DNA of 64,000 nucleotides from UBA7672 sp044224605 (GCA_044224605.1 JBGAKC010000014.1:48247-112246), one strand, 5' to 3'. Numbered from the stretch's first letter, positions 1 through 8,903 are shown. Notes: generated by a model not told the origin, from the letters alone. A program made the numbers and translations.

Positions 1-666
1 GAGCTTCACATGCAGCGAACCGTTGAGGCGATCGCCATCCCACATCGTCCCAAGTTCGTCAGGCGTGACGGCGACGGGCGAGAAGGCGGAAGACGGCTTG
101 GACTGGAAGAAGCCGAAGCCCTTGCCGAGTTCATTCGGGATCAGGTTGCGAAGCGAAATGTCGTTGCAGAGCATGACGAGGCGGATCGCCTTCTGCGCCC
201 CTTCGCGATTGACGCCTATCGGAACGTCGCCCGTGATGACAGCGACTTCACCTTCCATGTCGCAACCCCAGGCTTCATCGCCAAGCGGGATCGGATCACG
301 CGGGCCGAGGAAGCTGTCGGAGCCGCCCTGATACATCAAAGGATCGGTCCAGAACGTGTCAGGCATCTCGGCGCCGCGCGCCTTCCGCACGAGTTGGACG
401 TGATTCACATAGGCCGAACCGTCCGCCCACTGATAGGCGCGCGGAAGCGGTGAGGCGCATTCGTGTTCGTGGAAGCGTTCCGTCGGGACAGAGCCCAGCT
501 CGACCTCTTCCGCCAGCGTTTCGAGACGTGGAGCATGACGCTTCCAGTTGTCGAGCGCGGCCTGCAGCGTGGGCGCGATGTGCGCGGCGTCTGCGTAGCG
601 GGTGAGATCGCGGGAGACAACGACAAGCCGTCCGTCGCGGCCGCTTTTCAGTGAGGCAAGTTTCAT
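1..666 (-). CDS. Fumarylacetoacetate hydrolase family protein (5' part; gene runs off left edge)
   Basis: The minus-strand frame is open from an ATG at 666 to the window edge (222 codons) and begins MKLASLKSGRDG. The segment WGCDMEGEVAVITGDVP followed by IRLVMLCNDISLRNL and GFGFFQSKPSSAFSPVAVTP is typical of the bacterial FAH fold (about 330 aa complete), where acidic residues hold a divalent metal. The family splits fumarylacetoacetate into fumarate and acetoacetate, the last step of tyrosine breakdown, which fits hpd, maiA and hmgA a few kb upstream on the same strand. Family membership is seen in the sequence; the exact substrate is inferred from context. The C-terminus is outside the window. 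Confidence 0.88.
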   Translation of the reverse strand, partial: MKLASLKSGRDGRLVVVSRDLTRYADAAHIAPTLQAALDNWKRHAPRLETLAEEVELGSVPTERFHEHECASPLPRAYQWADGSAYVNHVQLVRKARGAEMPDTFWTDPLMYQGGSDSFLGPRDPIPLGDEAWGCDMEGEVAVITGDVPIGVNREGAQKAIRLVMLCNDISLRNLIPNELGKGFGFFQSKPSSAFSPVAVTPDELGTMWDGDRLNGSLHVKL

Positions 667-762
667 GGGCGATCTATGCCGCCAAATGCGTTCGGGATCA
701 AACACTGTCGCAACGAAACGCACGGGTATCGGCGTTTCGTTGCTCAGGTCTTTGTGACGGCG

Positions 763-1173
763 TCAGTTGACGTCGATGGAGCAGTCCTGCAGGGCCGTGC
801 GGCCTCGGACGAAGCGCACGATCGTTGCCGTTTCGCCACCGCCGGACTTGTAGAACGAAATCATGCCGTCTGTGTAGGTGGAAACGCCCGGCGCGGCATT
901 GGCATCAGGCGGAAGGAGCGGCAGGTCTGTATTGCCGCCATCGTCATTGATCAACACGGCGCTGATTCTCGAAAGCGACACGGAATGTGTCACCACCGCA
1001 CATGAGATCCACGCCGCGACGCGCCTGTCCGGCCCTGGTAACGCTGCAGCAACCGGCGGCGTGGCGGTTGGCATCGGCGCCGCTTCCTCGGCGGTCGGCA
1101 TGTCTGCCTTGAGTGGCTCAGGACCGCCGCTCGCACCGAGGGCAGGGACTGAAACGAGTACCGCATGGCGCAT
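763..1173 (-). CDS. Hypothetical protein, 136 aa
   Basis: The ATG at 1173 has a GAGG-type ribosome site about 6 nt upstream and the frame ends at 763. The N-terminus is mildly hydrophobic, followed by a Pro/Ala-rich stretch, a middle segment with WISCAVVTHSVSLSRISAVLINDDGG, and a C-terminus ending QDCSIDVN. I recognise no family. It sits between the fumarylacetoacetate-hydrolase gene and the hmgA operon on the same strand. A competing frame overlaps its start (up to 1244), so the call is moderate. It may be a small exported protein. Confidence 0.5.
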   Translation of the reverse strand: MRHAVLVSVPALGASGGPEPLKADMPTAEEAAPMPTATPPVAAALPGPDRRVAAWISCAVVTHSVSLSRISAVLINDDGGNTDLPLLPPDANAAPGVSTYTDGMISFYKSGGGETATIVRFVRGRTALQDCSIDVN

Positions 1174-1344
1174 GATCGCCTCGCTGAAACGACGCGCGGT
1201 AGCGGTGAGGATCGAAGGCCGGTCGGCGTTCCGACAATATCCACATGTCGTTAACAGTCGAGGCGCATCCTGACCTCAGCGTAACAGAGTTCAAGAGAAA
1301 CCCGACGCGCAGGAAGCGCCAGAGCAGCCCCGGGAGTCCGAGCC

Positions 1345-1446
1345 ATGTATTTCACCCGAGCCTGCTTCTATGCAGCGGTGTGCGCCTATCTGATGCCAGT
1401 CTCCGTACTCGTCGCGGGCCTCAACTACGCGAACGCGAAGCGCTAG
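1345..1446 (+). CDS. Possible 33-aa membrane peptide
   Basis: A short frame starts with ATG at 1345, preceded by GGGAG about 8 nt upstream. It encodes one hydrophobic stretch (AAVCAYLMPVSVLVAGL) and a basic end (NAKR). It stops 1 nt before the 3' end of the 109-aa gene on the other strand, with which it converges. No homologue is known to me; it could be a chance frame. Confidence 0.3.
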   Translation: MYFTRACFYAAVCAYLMPVSVLVAGLNYANAKR

Positions 1447-1776
1447 CTACATCAACTCGAATAGAGTCAGATCCGACGGATATGCAGGCCGGAAGACCCA
1501 CTCCGTCCGTTCCGGGTCGTGATAGACAGCCACGCCGAGCTTCATCTCCGGCGGAACAACGCCCTCCTTGCACATTTGGATAATGCGACCGACAGCGGCA
1601 TCGACGTCGTTGTCGGCCGCGAACATGAACACGTTGAATGTTCCGGATCCTACGTCGTGACCATCGACATCGTATGAGTTGGCCGCATGTTCGATCAATT
1701 GGTCCTCAATCGCGATGAGCTCGTCATAGTCGGCCGCATCGGACCACTGCGCGACAATTTGCGTTTGGCCGGTCAT
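1447..1776 (-). CDS. Conserved-looking unknown protein at the end of the tyrosine operon, 109 aa
   Basis: It follows hmgA by only 3 nt on the same strand, so it is very likely co-transcribed with the homogentisate pathway. The protein is acidic and soluble, with no signal or membrane segment. Alternating strand/helix composition (FNVFMFAADNDVDAAVGRIIQMC, then VAVYHDPERTEWVFRPAYPSD) suggests a small alpha/beta fold, perhaps ferredoxin-like. I do not recognise the family and assign no function; the operon position suggests an accessory or regulatory role in aromatic amino-acid breakdown. Confidence 0.75.
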   Translation of the reverse strand: MTGQTQIVAQWSDAADYDELIAIEDQLIEHAANSYDVDGHDVGSGTFNVFMFAADNDVDAAVGRIIQMCKEGVVPPEMKLGVAVYHDPERTEWVFRPAYPSDLTLFELM

Positions 1777-1779
1777 TCG

Positions 1780-2904
1780 CTAGACCTTGGACTTCCAGCT
1801 ATCGACGTAAGCCGCATTCTCGACGGCCGACGCCTGCTCGCCCACGTCGAGCGGATCGCGCGTGTCGATCATCACGGCGTACTCGTCTGTCATCGGCTTG
1901 TCCTGCTTCAGCATCTTTGTCAGCGCCTTGGGGTGCGGACCGTGCGTGAAACCTGACGGGTGGAACGTCATCATCCCCGCCTTGATGTTGTCGCGGCTGA
2001 AGAAGTCGCCAGCGTGATAGAAGAGGACTTCATCAAAATCGTCGTTGTTGTGGAAGAACGGCACCTTCAGCGCGCCCGGATCCGTCTCGAATGGCCGCGG
2101 ACAGAAGGTGCAGACAACGAAGCGGTCCGACAGGAACGTGGTGTGAACGCTCGGCGGCAGGTGATAGCGATGGCTCACCAAGGGCCGCAGGTCCTTCACA
2201 TTGATGCGCACTGGCGCAAGCTCGCCATGCCAGCCGACAGCATCCAGCGGATTGTAGGGATAGGTGACGATTGATACCTGCCCGCGCTTCTTCACCCGTA
2301 CGCGCCATGAGCCGGGCTTCTGCTGCGCCCTGAAGGCGTCATCGATATGCGGTGTTTCAAGCATAGCCGGATCGAAGAACGCATGCGGGCCCAGCAGGCC
2401 GCGCTCCGGCAGCGTGAAATGCGTATTGGTGGCTTCGATCACCAGCACGTCGAACGCGCCTTCGAGCCGGAACATGCCGCCACGAGGGATGTAGAGATAA
2501 TCTCCATGCGCGACCTCGAGATGGCCCCAGTCCGTGAACAGGTGGCCGCTCCCCGCATGGAGGAAGAGCAGCGTGTCGCCGTCGCCGTTGCGGGCGAGGC
2601 TGTCCATGCCGCTAGCTTTCCAGAACCGCACCTCGGTGGCCTTGTTGTGCAGAACGACCGGCGCATCCCAGGGCGAGCCCTTCACATCCGCCAGCTTCGT
2701 CAGGTCGAATGCTCGTGGCCGCAGCGGCCCTTCGAATTCGCTCCACCCCGTCGGCGGGTTAGGATGATGAAAGAAGGCCGCGGGGCCGAAGAAGCCTTCC
2801 TTCGACATCTCGCGCTCAAACGTGCCCTCTGGCATGTCGGCATGCGCCTGCTTCGAATGCTTGCCTTCGGCGCCCTTGACGGGGATCCACTTGCCTTTGG
2901 TCAT
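1780..2904 (-). CDS. hmgA: Homogentisate 1,2-dioxygenase
   Basis: This cytosolic Fe(II) dioxygenase opens the ring of homogentisate to give maleylacetoacetate. The protein is 374 aa, shorter than the roughly 440-aa classical enzymes but typical of a compact bacterial group. It shows YNPLDAVGWHG near residue 217, PPSVHTTF near 250, and the metal region HNNDDFDE (His285, Glu292) followed by HPSGFTHGPHP (His321), matching the His-Glu-His iron ligands of the family. It lies between maiA (19 nt upstream) and the 109-aa unknown gene (3 nt downstream), in a minus-strand operon headed by hpd. Confidence 0.95.
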   Translation of the reverse strand: MTKGKWIPVKGAEGKHSKQAHADMPEGTFEREMSKEGFFGPAAFFHHPNPPTGWSEFEGPLRPRAFDLTKLADVKGSPWDAPVVLHNKATEVRFWKASGMDSLARNGDGDTLLFLHAGSGHLFTDWGHLEVAHGDYLYIPRGGMFRLEGAFDVLVIEATNTHFTLPERGLLGPHAFFDPAMLETPHIDDAFRAQQKPGSWRVRVKKRGQVSIVTYPYNPLDAVGWHGELAPVRINVKDLRPLVSHRYHLPPSVHTTFLSDRFVVCTFCPRPFETDPGALKVPFFHNNDDFDEVLFYHAGDFFSRDNIKAGMMTFHPSGFTHGPHPKALTKMLKQDKPMTDEYAVMIDTRDPLDVGEQASAVENAAYVDSWKSKV

Positions 2905-2923
2905 TTCGGCTCCGCCGATGGGG

Positions 2924-3577
2924 TCATTGGGGCTCTCTCGCCTCCGGTTGCTGGTCGGGCGCGGCGCGGTGGAAGGCGTCGATCTGGCGGAGCGCCGTGT
3001 CGATGCGCAGGATGTTGGGAAATTGCTTGAGGTCGATCTGCGGATAGCGGCGAGCGTTGGTCACCTGCGGCACGAGGACGATGTCGGCCAGCGTCACCGC
3101 CTCGCCGACGCAGAAGTTTCCAATCGGCGGCAGCATCTGCTCCAGCACCTGGAAGCCACGCACGATCCAGTGCTCGTACCAGCTGGCGATGGCCGCATCG
3201 TCGGCGCCGAACTGCGAGCGCAGGCGTGCGAGCGTCGACGTGTTGTTGAGCGGATGGATGTCGGCGACGATCTGGTCCTTCAGATCGCGCACATGAGCGC
3301 GGAGATAGGCGTCGCGCGGAAGCAGGGGCGGCTCGGGGCGCGTCTCGTCCAGATACTCGATCATCGCCATGGACTGGCCGATGCGATGGCCGTCGATCTC
3401 AAGGATCGGCACGCGGCCGGAAGGATGTCGTGCGAGGTGGACCGGCTGAACCTGCTCGTCCTTCAACAGATGAACGCCGACAGTCTTGTAGGCGATGCCT
3501 TTGAGGTTGAGCGCAATGCGCGCGCGGTAGGTTGCCGAGGAACGCCAGTATCCGTAGAGGATCGTCTCGCTGATCAC
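2924..3577 (-). CDS. maiA: Maleylacetoacetate isomerase (zeta-class glutathione transferase)
   Basis: The protein isomerises maleylacetoacetate to fumarylacetoacetate with glutathione as cofactor. From a GTG at 3577 it is 217 aa, the usual size. It begins with YGYWRSSATYRARIAL, carrying the zeta-class catalytic Ser-Ser-x-x-x-Arg region, then a thioredoxin-like half (HPSGRVPILEIDG, QSMAMIEYLDE) and an alpha-helical half with VTLADIVLVPQV. The open frame extends to 3730, but that extension overlaps the upstream gene, which stops at 3579, so GTG 3577 is preferred. It lies between the GFA gene and hmgA in one operon. Confidence 0.93.
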   Translation of the reverse strand: MISETILYGYWRSSATYRARIALNLKGIAYKTVGVHLLKDEQVQPVHLARHPSGRVPILEIDGHRIGQSMAMIEYLDETRPEPPLLPRDAYLRAHVRDLKDQIVADIHPLNNTSTLARLRSQFGADDAAIASWYEHWIVRGFQVLEQMLPPIGNFCVGEAVTLADIVLVPQVTNARRYPQIDLKQFPNILRIDTALRQIDAFHRAAPDQQPEAREPQ

Positions 3578-3578
3578 G

Positions 3579-4031
3579 TTATCCTGCCTGAGCTGCGTAT
3601 TCGACGACCAGCATTCCATACTGTTCCGGCGCGGGGAACCGGTCGAAACTGTGCTTCGCAGGCGTTGAAGCCCACGGAAGCTTCTCGCTGACGAAGCTTT
3701 CGATAAAGGGCGTCGACCAGGCGGGAACATCGAACATCGTCGGCCGCACGTTGACGAACCGCGTTGCCGTCGCCGGGATTGTGCAGAGCCAGTTGAGACA
3801 GTGCGGGCAATAGAAGTACTTCGACTCGCCGTGGAGCGCGCCGACCTGCGGCTCGCCCTTGATGACCTCGAAGCCGTCGACCGGGATCATCGCCGTCAGC
3901 GAGAAGGCGCTGGCGCTGAGCTTCTGGCAGCCAGTGCAATGGCACGCCATGGTCATTAGCGGCGGCGCGCTGATCTTCATGCGCACCTGCCCGCACAAGC
4001 AGCCGCCTTCGACGGGGAGCCGCACACTCAC
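3579..4031 (-). CDS. GFA/CENP-V family zinc protein
   Basis: This 150-aa protein has the cysteine pattern of the glutathione-dependent formaldehyde-activating (GFA) family: GGCLCGQV near residue 9, CHCTGCQKLS near 30 and CPHCLNWLC near 75, which bind structural and catalytic zinc. Members act on glutathione or other thiol adducts, but most have no proven substrate. Its start overlaps the hpd stop by 4 nt, and maiA starts 1 nt after its end, so it is embedded in the tyrosine operon. A link to the glutathione-dependent isomerase step is an inference. Confidence 0.88.
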   Translation of the reverse strand: MSVRLPVEGGCLCGQVRMKISAPPLMTMACHCTGCQKLSASAFSLTAMIPVDGFEVIKGEPQVGALHGESKYFYCPHCLNWLCTIPATATRFVNVRPTMFDVPAWSTPFIESFVSEKLPWASTPAKHSFDRFPAPEQYGMLVVEYAAQAG

Positions 4032-5095
4032 GCTTCGGCCTTCAGCACGCCGCGGCGTATCTGGTCCGCTTCGATGCTCTCGAACAGGGCCCGGAAGTTG
4101 CCTTCGCCGAAGCCCTCATTGCCCTTGCGCTGGATCAGTTCGAAGAAGATCGGGCCGATCTGGTTGGCGGTGAAGATCTGCAGCAGGAGGCCTTGCCCCT
4201 TGGTCGGCGCACCGTCGATCAGGATCTGGTTCTTGTGAAGGCGCGAAACATCCTCGTTGTGCGTGCCGATGCGCTGGCCGATGCCTTCGTAATATGTGTC
4301 CGGCGCCGTCTGGAACTGCATGCCGCGGGCGCGGAGCTTTTCGACGCTTTCGTAGATATTATCGGTGCCAAGCGCGATGTGCTGAATGCCCTCGCCGTTA
4401 TAGTCCTTGAGGAATTCCTCGATCTGGCTCTTGTCGTCGCGGCTCTCGTTGAGCGGGATGCGGATCTTGCCATCAGGCGACGTCATCGCCTTCGAGAGAA
4501 GCCCGGTCTGCTTGCCCTCGATGTCGAAGTAGCGGATCTCGCGGAAGTTGAAGATGCGCTCATAGTAGTCGGCCCACTTTGCCATGTTGCCGCGGAATAG
4601 GTTGTGCGTGAGATGATCGATATAGGTGAGACCGACCGAGTTCTTCGCCTCGTCCGCACCAGAGATCGGCACGAAATCGATGTCGTAGATGCCGTGCGCA
4701 CCATAGCGGTCGACGAGATAGATGTACGCGCCGCCGATGGCCTGGATGGCGGGAATGTTCAGCTCCATCGGGCCGACATTGCCGAAGGCCGGCTCAGCGC
4801 CACGCTTGAGGGCTTCGGCATAGGCCTTGGCGGCGTCCTTCACGCGGAAAGCCATGGCATTGGCGCCGGCGCCGTGCTGGCCGCGGAAGGCTGCGGGCTG
4901 GCCCGAGGGCTCCATGTTGAGGATGAAGTTGATGTCGCCTTGCTTGTAGCGGACGACGTTCTTCGAGCGGTGTCTCGAGACGGCGGTGAAGCCGAAAGCC
5001 TCGAACAGCTTTGCAAGCTCGTGCGGATTTGGGGAGGTATACTCGACGAACTCGAAGCCGTCAGTGCCAAGCGGGTTTTCGAAGATATCAACCAT
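4028..5095 (-). CDS. hpd: 4-hydroxyphenylpyruvate dioxygenase
   Basis: This Fe(II) enzyme converts 4-hydroxyphenylpyruvate to homogentisate and heads the tyrosine operon. Two vicinal-oxygen-chelate halves are visible. The iron ligands fit His161 (TYIDHLTHN), His239 (EGIQHIALGT) and Glu319 (IFFELIQRKG), numbered from the ATG at 5095. A GTG one codon upstream (5098) is an alternative; the ATG has better spacing (8 nt) from GGAG. That GGAG lies partly in a GC-rich hairpin (5105-5120), which could mask it. The length of 355 aa is normal. Confidence 0.96.
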   Translation of the reverse strand: MVDIFENPLGTDGFEFVEYTSPNPHELAKLFEAFGFTAVSRHRSKNVVRYKQGDINFILNMEPSGQPAAFRGQHGAGANAMAFRVKDAAKAYAEALKRGAEPAFGNVGPMELNIPAIQAIGGAYIYLVDRYGAHGIYDIDFVPISGADEAKNSVGLTYIDHLTHNLFRGNMAKWADYYERIFNFREIRYFDIEGKQTGLLSKAMTSPDGKIRIPLNESRDDKSQIEEFLKDYNGEGIQHIALGTDNIYESVEKLRARGMQFQTAPDTYYEGIGQRIGTHNEDVSRLHKNQILIDGAPTKGQGLLLQIFTANQIGPIFFELIQRKGNEGFGEGNFRALFESIEADQIRRGVLKAEA

Positions 5096-5104
5096 CACAG
5101 AGTC

Positions 5105-5120
5105 TCCGGCGTTTGCCGGA
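5105..5120 (-). promoter_or_regulatory. Perfect hairpin in the hpd leader, overlapping the ribosome site
   Basis: Six bases (TCCGGC) pair perfectly with GCCGGA around a 4-nt loop. The 3' arm on the hpd strand runs into GGAG, the likely Shine-Dalgarno sequence, 8 nt before the ATG. The hairpin could restrain translation of the operon's first gene. Function is inferred. Confidence 0.4.
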
Positions 5121-5220
5121 TGATATATGCCCGAGTGGCTGGGTAATGAAGCGAGCCGCAGGCGGAAGAGGCATCAATCTTTGCAAGAGTTATGCGCCGG
5201 AAGGCGGGTTTCGCCAGATT

Positions 5221-5889
5221 CTATGCGGCGCCGTTGCGTCCCGCTCGGAGAGAACGCCAGCCGGCGGCAATGAGATGCCAGCCGACGTAGAGGAGAAGAC
5301 CGGCGGAAGCGGCGAACATGGCCTGCATCACGCCATGGCCCGATTCGCCGATGGCATGGGCGATCATCCAACCGATCGGCGTGGTGACGGATGAGGCCAG
5401 CACGGCGGCGGTTGCGGCCACGGGCGGCTTGAGACCGGCCTGAAGCGCCAGCGCCATGGCGACGACGCCTTCGGGGGCCTCGTGAAGAATGAGCGCGAGC
5501 GAAGTGAACAGTCCTGCCTGCTCCTCATGCCAGAACACGGAGGCATAAACCGCGCCATCAAGTGTCGAGTGCACACCCAGCACCATGATGCCGAGCCACG
5601 CGCCGAGGCGAATGGCGGGAAGCGTCGCTTCAGACCGAACACGAAAGACGACTTCGAGCACGATGCCGATCGCCGCGCCGGCAACCAGGAACGCCCGCGC
5701 CACATCACCACCCGAAAGCGCTTCCGGAGCGAGGTGGGTGATCGCTACGGCGAGGATCACGACGCCGCCGACAAGGCCGACAATGTCGGTCACGCGCTTG
5801 GCCATGGTGGCGGCTAGCAACGCAAAGGCCACGCCCGCGACGGACATGGCGCCTGCACCCAGAACGATTGCTGCTTCTTCGCCAGCCAT
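5221..5889 (-). CDS. ZIP family divalent metal transporter
   Basis: This 222-aa inner-membrane protein has about seven to eight hydrophobic helices. It carries the ZIP signature in two helices: HSTLDGAVYA near residue 107 and LHEAPEGVVAMAL near 135 (the H-E-x-P-E-G metal site). The family imports zinc, iron or manganese; the metal cannot be told from the sequence. The gene stands alone on the minus strand between the hpd operon and cysNC, and no metal-responsive operator was recognised upstream. Confidence 0.85.
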   Translation of the reverse strand: MAGEEAAIVLGAGAMSVAGVAFALLAATMAKRVTDIVGLVGGVVILAVAITHLAPEALSGGDVARAFLVAGAAIGIVLEVVFRVRSEATLPAIRLGAWLGIMVLGVHSTLDGAVYASVFWHEEQAGLFTSLALILHEAPEGVVAMALALQAGLKPPVAATAAVLASSVTTPIGWMIAHAIGESGHGVMQAMFAASAGLLLYVGWHLIAAGWRSLRAGRNGAA

Positions 5890-5958
5890 GTCGCTCTGTT
5901 ACATAGTAACACTTCGCGCGCAAGCCATATCTTGCCGCGCGCAGCCTGACCGAAGGGT

Positions 5959-7902
5959 CTATATGCTGAAGTCGAGCGACTGATCGACGGACGAACCGAT
6001 AATCCGCTGGGCGCGCAGATAGGCCACCACCTGCTCCGCCAGCGCATCCGCGCTGGCAGTCGACGTGTCGAGACGCAGTTCGGGATTGAGCGGCGGCTCG
6101 TACGGGCTGTCGATGCCGGTGAAGTTGCGGATCTGGCCGGCGCGCGCTTTCTTGTAGAGGCCTTTCGGATCGCGGCTTTCGGCGACCTCCAGTGGAGCGT
6201 CGACGAAGACCTCGATGAACTCGCTCTTGTCTACCAGACCACGAACCATGTCGCGCTCGGCGCGGAAGGGCGAGATGAAGCTGGCGGTGACAATGAGGCC
6301 TGAGTCCACGAATAGCTTTGCGACCTCGCCGATGCGGCGGATGTTTTCGACGCGATCGTCATCGGTGAAGCCGAGATCCTTGTTGAGGCCCTGACGGATG
6401 TTGTCGCCATCGAGCGCGTAGGTATGCGCACCCATCGCGGCCAGCTTACGCTCGACCAGGTTGGCGATCGTCGACTTGCCGGCGCCTGAAAGGCCCGTGA
6501 ACCAGAGGATCGCCGGCTTGTGGCCCTTCAGAAGCGACCGTGACGACTTGGTGACGTCCATTGCCTGACGGTGGACGTTGGTCGAACGGCTGAGCGTGAA
6601 ATCGATCATGCCGGCGCCAACCGTCTGGTTGGTGAAGCGGTCGATCAGGATGAAGGCTCCGCCTTCGCGGATGACGCGGTAGGGATCGAACGCGATCGGC
6701 TGGCTGGTCGAGATGTTGCAGAAGCCGATCTCGTTGAGCGCGAGGGCGTGACCTTGCATCTTGTCCAGCGTGTTGATGTCGATCTTGTGCCGGATCTGCG
6801 TCACAGTCGCCTGCACGGTCTGCGTACCGATCTTCAGAAGATACGCATGGCCGGTCGTAAGTTCGTCTTCTGTCATCCAGAGGATGTTGGCGGTGAACTG
6901 GTTGGAAACCTCAGGGCGCGCGTCGGTGGCGGCGAAGACGTCGCCACGCGAGGCGTCGATCTCGTCCTGGATGACCAGCGTGATGGCGTCGCCGGCGGAA
7001 GCCTGCAGAAGATCGCCATCGGCGGTGACGATGGCTTTCACTTTCGACGTTTTGCCCGAGCGGGTGATCACGACGTCATCGCCGGGACGGACCGTGCCGG
7101 ATGTGATCGTGCCGGAGAATCCGCGGAAATCAAGATTGGGACGGTTGACCCACTGGACCGGCAAGCGGAACGGCGCATTCGCGCGCTCGTCAGCGACTTC
7201 GACCGCCTCGAGATGTTCCAGCAACGTAGGCCCGGGATGCCAAGGCATCGCTTCGGAACGAACCGTGACGTTCTCGCCTTTCAGGGCGGACATCGGGATC
7301 GGCGTGATCGACTCGAAGCCGAGGTGCTCCGCGACCTGCAGGTAGCTCGCAACGATCTCGTGGAAGCGCGCGCGGCTGTAGTCCACCAGATCCATCTTGT
7401 TGACCGCCAGGATGATGTGGCGGACGCCAAGCATGTTGGTGATGTAGGTGTGGCGCTTCGTCTGTGGCAGCACGCCCTTGCGCGCATCGATCAGGATGAC
7501 GGCGACATCGGCCGTCGACGCGCCCGTCGCCATGTTGCGCGTGTATTGCTCGTGACCGGGCGTATCGGCGACGATGAACTTTCGCTTGTCGGTAGAGAAG
7601 AAGCGATAAGCGACATCGATCGTGATCCCTTGCTCGCGCTCGGCCTCGAGACCATCGAGCAACAAGGCAAAGTCGATGTTCTCACCCTGCGTGCCGTGCT
7701 TGATGCTGTCGCGCTTCAATGAAGCGAGCTGGTCCTCGAAGATCAGCTTGGTATCGTATAGCAGGCGGCCGATCAGGGTCGACTTGCCGTCGTCAACTGA
7801 ACCGCAGGTGATGAAACGCAGCACGCCCTTCTCGGCGGCCGCAAGATCGCGAACCGATTGACGTTCGGCGGGCTTGCGCAAGGGGGTTACTTTCGTGGCC
7901 AT
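5959..7902 (-). CDS. cysNC: Bifunctional sulfate adenylyltransferase large subunit / APS kinase
   Basis: This fusion activates sulfate: the N-terminal GTPase (CysN) drives APS synthesis with CysD, and the C-terminal kinase (CysC) makes PAPS. The N-terminal half has the P-loop GSVDDGKST near residue 33, DTPGHEQYTRN, and NKMDLVDYS. The C-terminal 200 residues have the APS-kinase P-loop GLSGAGKST and LDGDNIRQGLNKDLGF. At 647 aa it matches CysNC fusions of alphaproteobacteria. Its ATG shares one base with the cysD stop (TGATG), so the two are translationally coupled. Confidence 0.95.
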   Translation of the reverse strand: MATKVTPLRKPAERQSVRDLAAAEKGVLRFITCGSVDDGKSTLIGRLLYDTKLIFEDQLASLKRDSIKHGTQGENIDFALLLDGLEAEREQGITIDVAYRFFSTDKRKFIVADTPGHEQYTRNMATGASTADVAVILIDARKGVLPQTKRHTYITNMLGVRHIILAVNKMDLVDYSRARFHEIVASYLQVAEHLGFESITPIPMSALKGENVTVRSEAMPWHPGPTLLEHLEAVEVADERANAPFRLPVQWVNRPNLDFRGFSGTITSGTVRPGDDVVITRSGKTSKVKAIVTADGDLLQASAGDAITLVIQDEIDASRGDVFAATDARPEVSNQFTANILWMTEDELTTGHAYLLKIGTQTVQATVTQIRHKIDINTLDKMQGHALALNEIGFCNISTSQPIAFDPYRVIREGGAFILIDRFTNQTVGAGMIDFTLSRSTNVHRQAMDVTKSSRSLLKGHKPAILWFTGLSGAGKSTIANLVERKLAAMGAHTYALDGDNIRQGLNKDLGFTDDDRVENIRRIGEVAKLFVDSGLIVTASFISPFRAERDMVRGLVDKSEFIEVFVDAPLEVAESRDPKGLYKKARAGQIRNFTGIDSPYEPPLNPELRLDTSTASADALAEQVVAYLRAQRIIGSSVDQSLDFSI

Positions 7903-8867
7903 CAGAAATAGCCCTCGCGCTTCTTCTTCTCCATCGACCCGCTTTCGTCATGGTCGATGAGGCGGCCCGAGCGTTCGGAGGTGCGCGCCGTCAGCATCTC
8001 ACCCACGATCTCGTCGAGGGTCGCGGCGTCGCTTTCGACCGCGGCGGTGAGCGGATAACAGCCAAGCGTGCGGAAACGGATTATGCGATCGACCGGAACC
8101 TCGTTCGGCTCCATAGGCGTCCGCTCGTCATCGACCATGAAGATCTGGCCGTTGCGGATGACAGTCGGACGCTTCTTTCCGAAATAGAGCGGCACGATCG
8201 GGATCTCTTCTTCCGCGATGTAGGTCCAGATATCGAGCTCGGTCCAGTTGGACAGTGGGAAGACGCGAATGCTTTCGCCAGGCGCCTTGCGCGTATTGTA
8301 GAGACTCCAGAGTTCCGGACGCTGGTTCTTCGGATCCCAGCCGTGGTTCTCGGTCCGGAACGAGAAGATGCGCTCCTTCGCCCGGCTCTTCTCTTCGTCA
8401 CGGCGCGCTCCGCCGAAGGCAGCGTCGAACTTGTATTTGTCCATCGCCTGCCGCAGGCCCTCGGTCTTCATGACCTGGGTGTGCAGGTTGGAGCCGGACG
8501 AATAGGGATTGATGCCGCGCTTCAGGCCGTCCTGGTTGATATGCACGATTAGGTCGAGACCGAGCTTCTCTGTGATCAGGTCACGGAACTTGACCATCTC
8601 CCGGAACTTCCAGGTCGTGTCCACGTGCATGAATGGGAAAGGCGGGCGCGACGGCCAGAAGGCCTTCATCGCCAAGTGCAGCATCACCGACGAGTCCTTG
8701 CCGATGGAATACAGCATTACCGGGTTTTCGAACCCGGCGGCGACCTCGCGCATGATGAAGATACTCTCCGCCTCCAGCCGCTGCAGGTGGGCCGGCAGGG
8801 GCTTCTTGCGGGCCGGGCGGTTCTTGAAACGCGCCGCATAGGCCGAAAGGTCTTGTTCCAGCGTCAA
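7902..8867 (-). CDS. cysD: Sulfate adenylyltransferase subunit 2 (ATP sulfurylase)
   Basis: This PP-loop enzyme transfers AMP from ATP to sulfate. It shows HLQRLEAESIFIMREV, the PP-loop YSIGKDSSVMLHL, and the C-terminal RSGRLIDHDESGSMEKKKREGYF-type tail in shortened form. The family is about 300 aa. The frame is open to a GTG at 8948, but that extension contains a strong hairpin (8904-8933) and no family sequence. I chose TTG 8867, with AAGGA 9 nt upstream; the start remains uncertain. It is coupled to cysNC. Confidence 0.93.
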   Translation of the reverse strand: MTLEQDLSAYAARFKNRPARKKPLPAHLQRLEAESIFIMREVAAGFENPVMLYSIGKDSSVMLHLAMKAFWPSRPPFPFMHVDTTWKFREMVKFRDLITEKLGLDLIVHINQDGLKRGINPYSSGSNLHTQVMKTEGLRQAMDKYKFDAAFGGARRDEEKSRAKERIFSFRTENHGWDPKNQRPELWSLYNTRKAPGESIRVFPLSNWTELDIWTYIAEEEIPIVPLYFGKKRPTVIRNGQIFMVDDERTPMEPNEVPVDRIIRFRTLGCYPLTAAVESDAATLDEIVGEMLTARTSERSGRLIDHDESGSMEKKKREGYF

Positions 8868-8903
8868 AGTCTTGTCGTCCTTATGGGCCCGTCCGCCCGA
8901 GGT

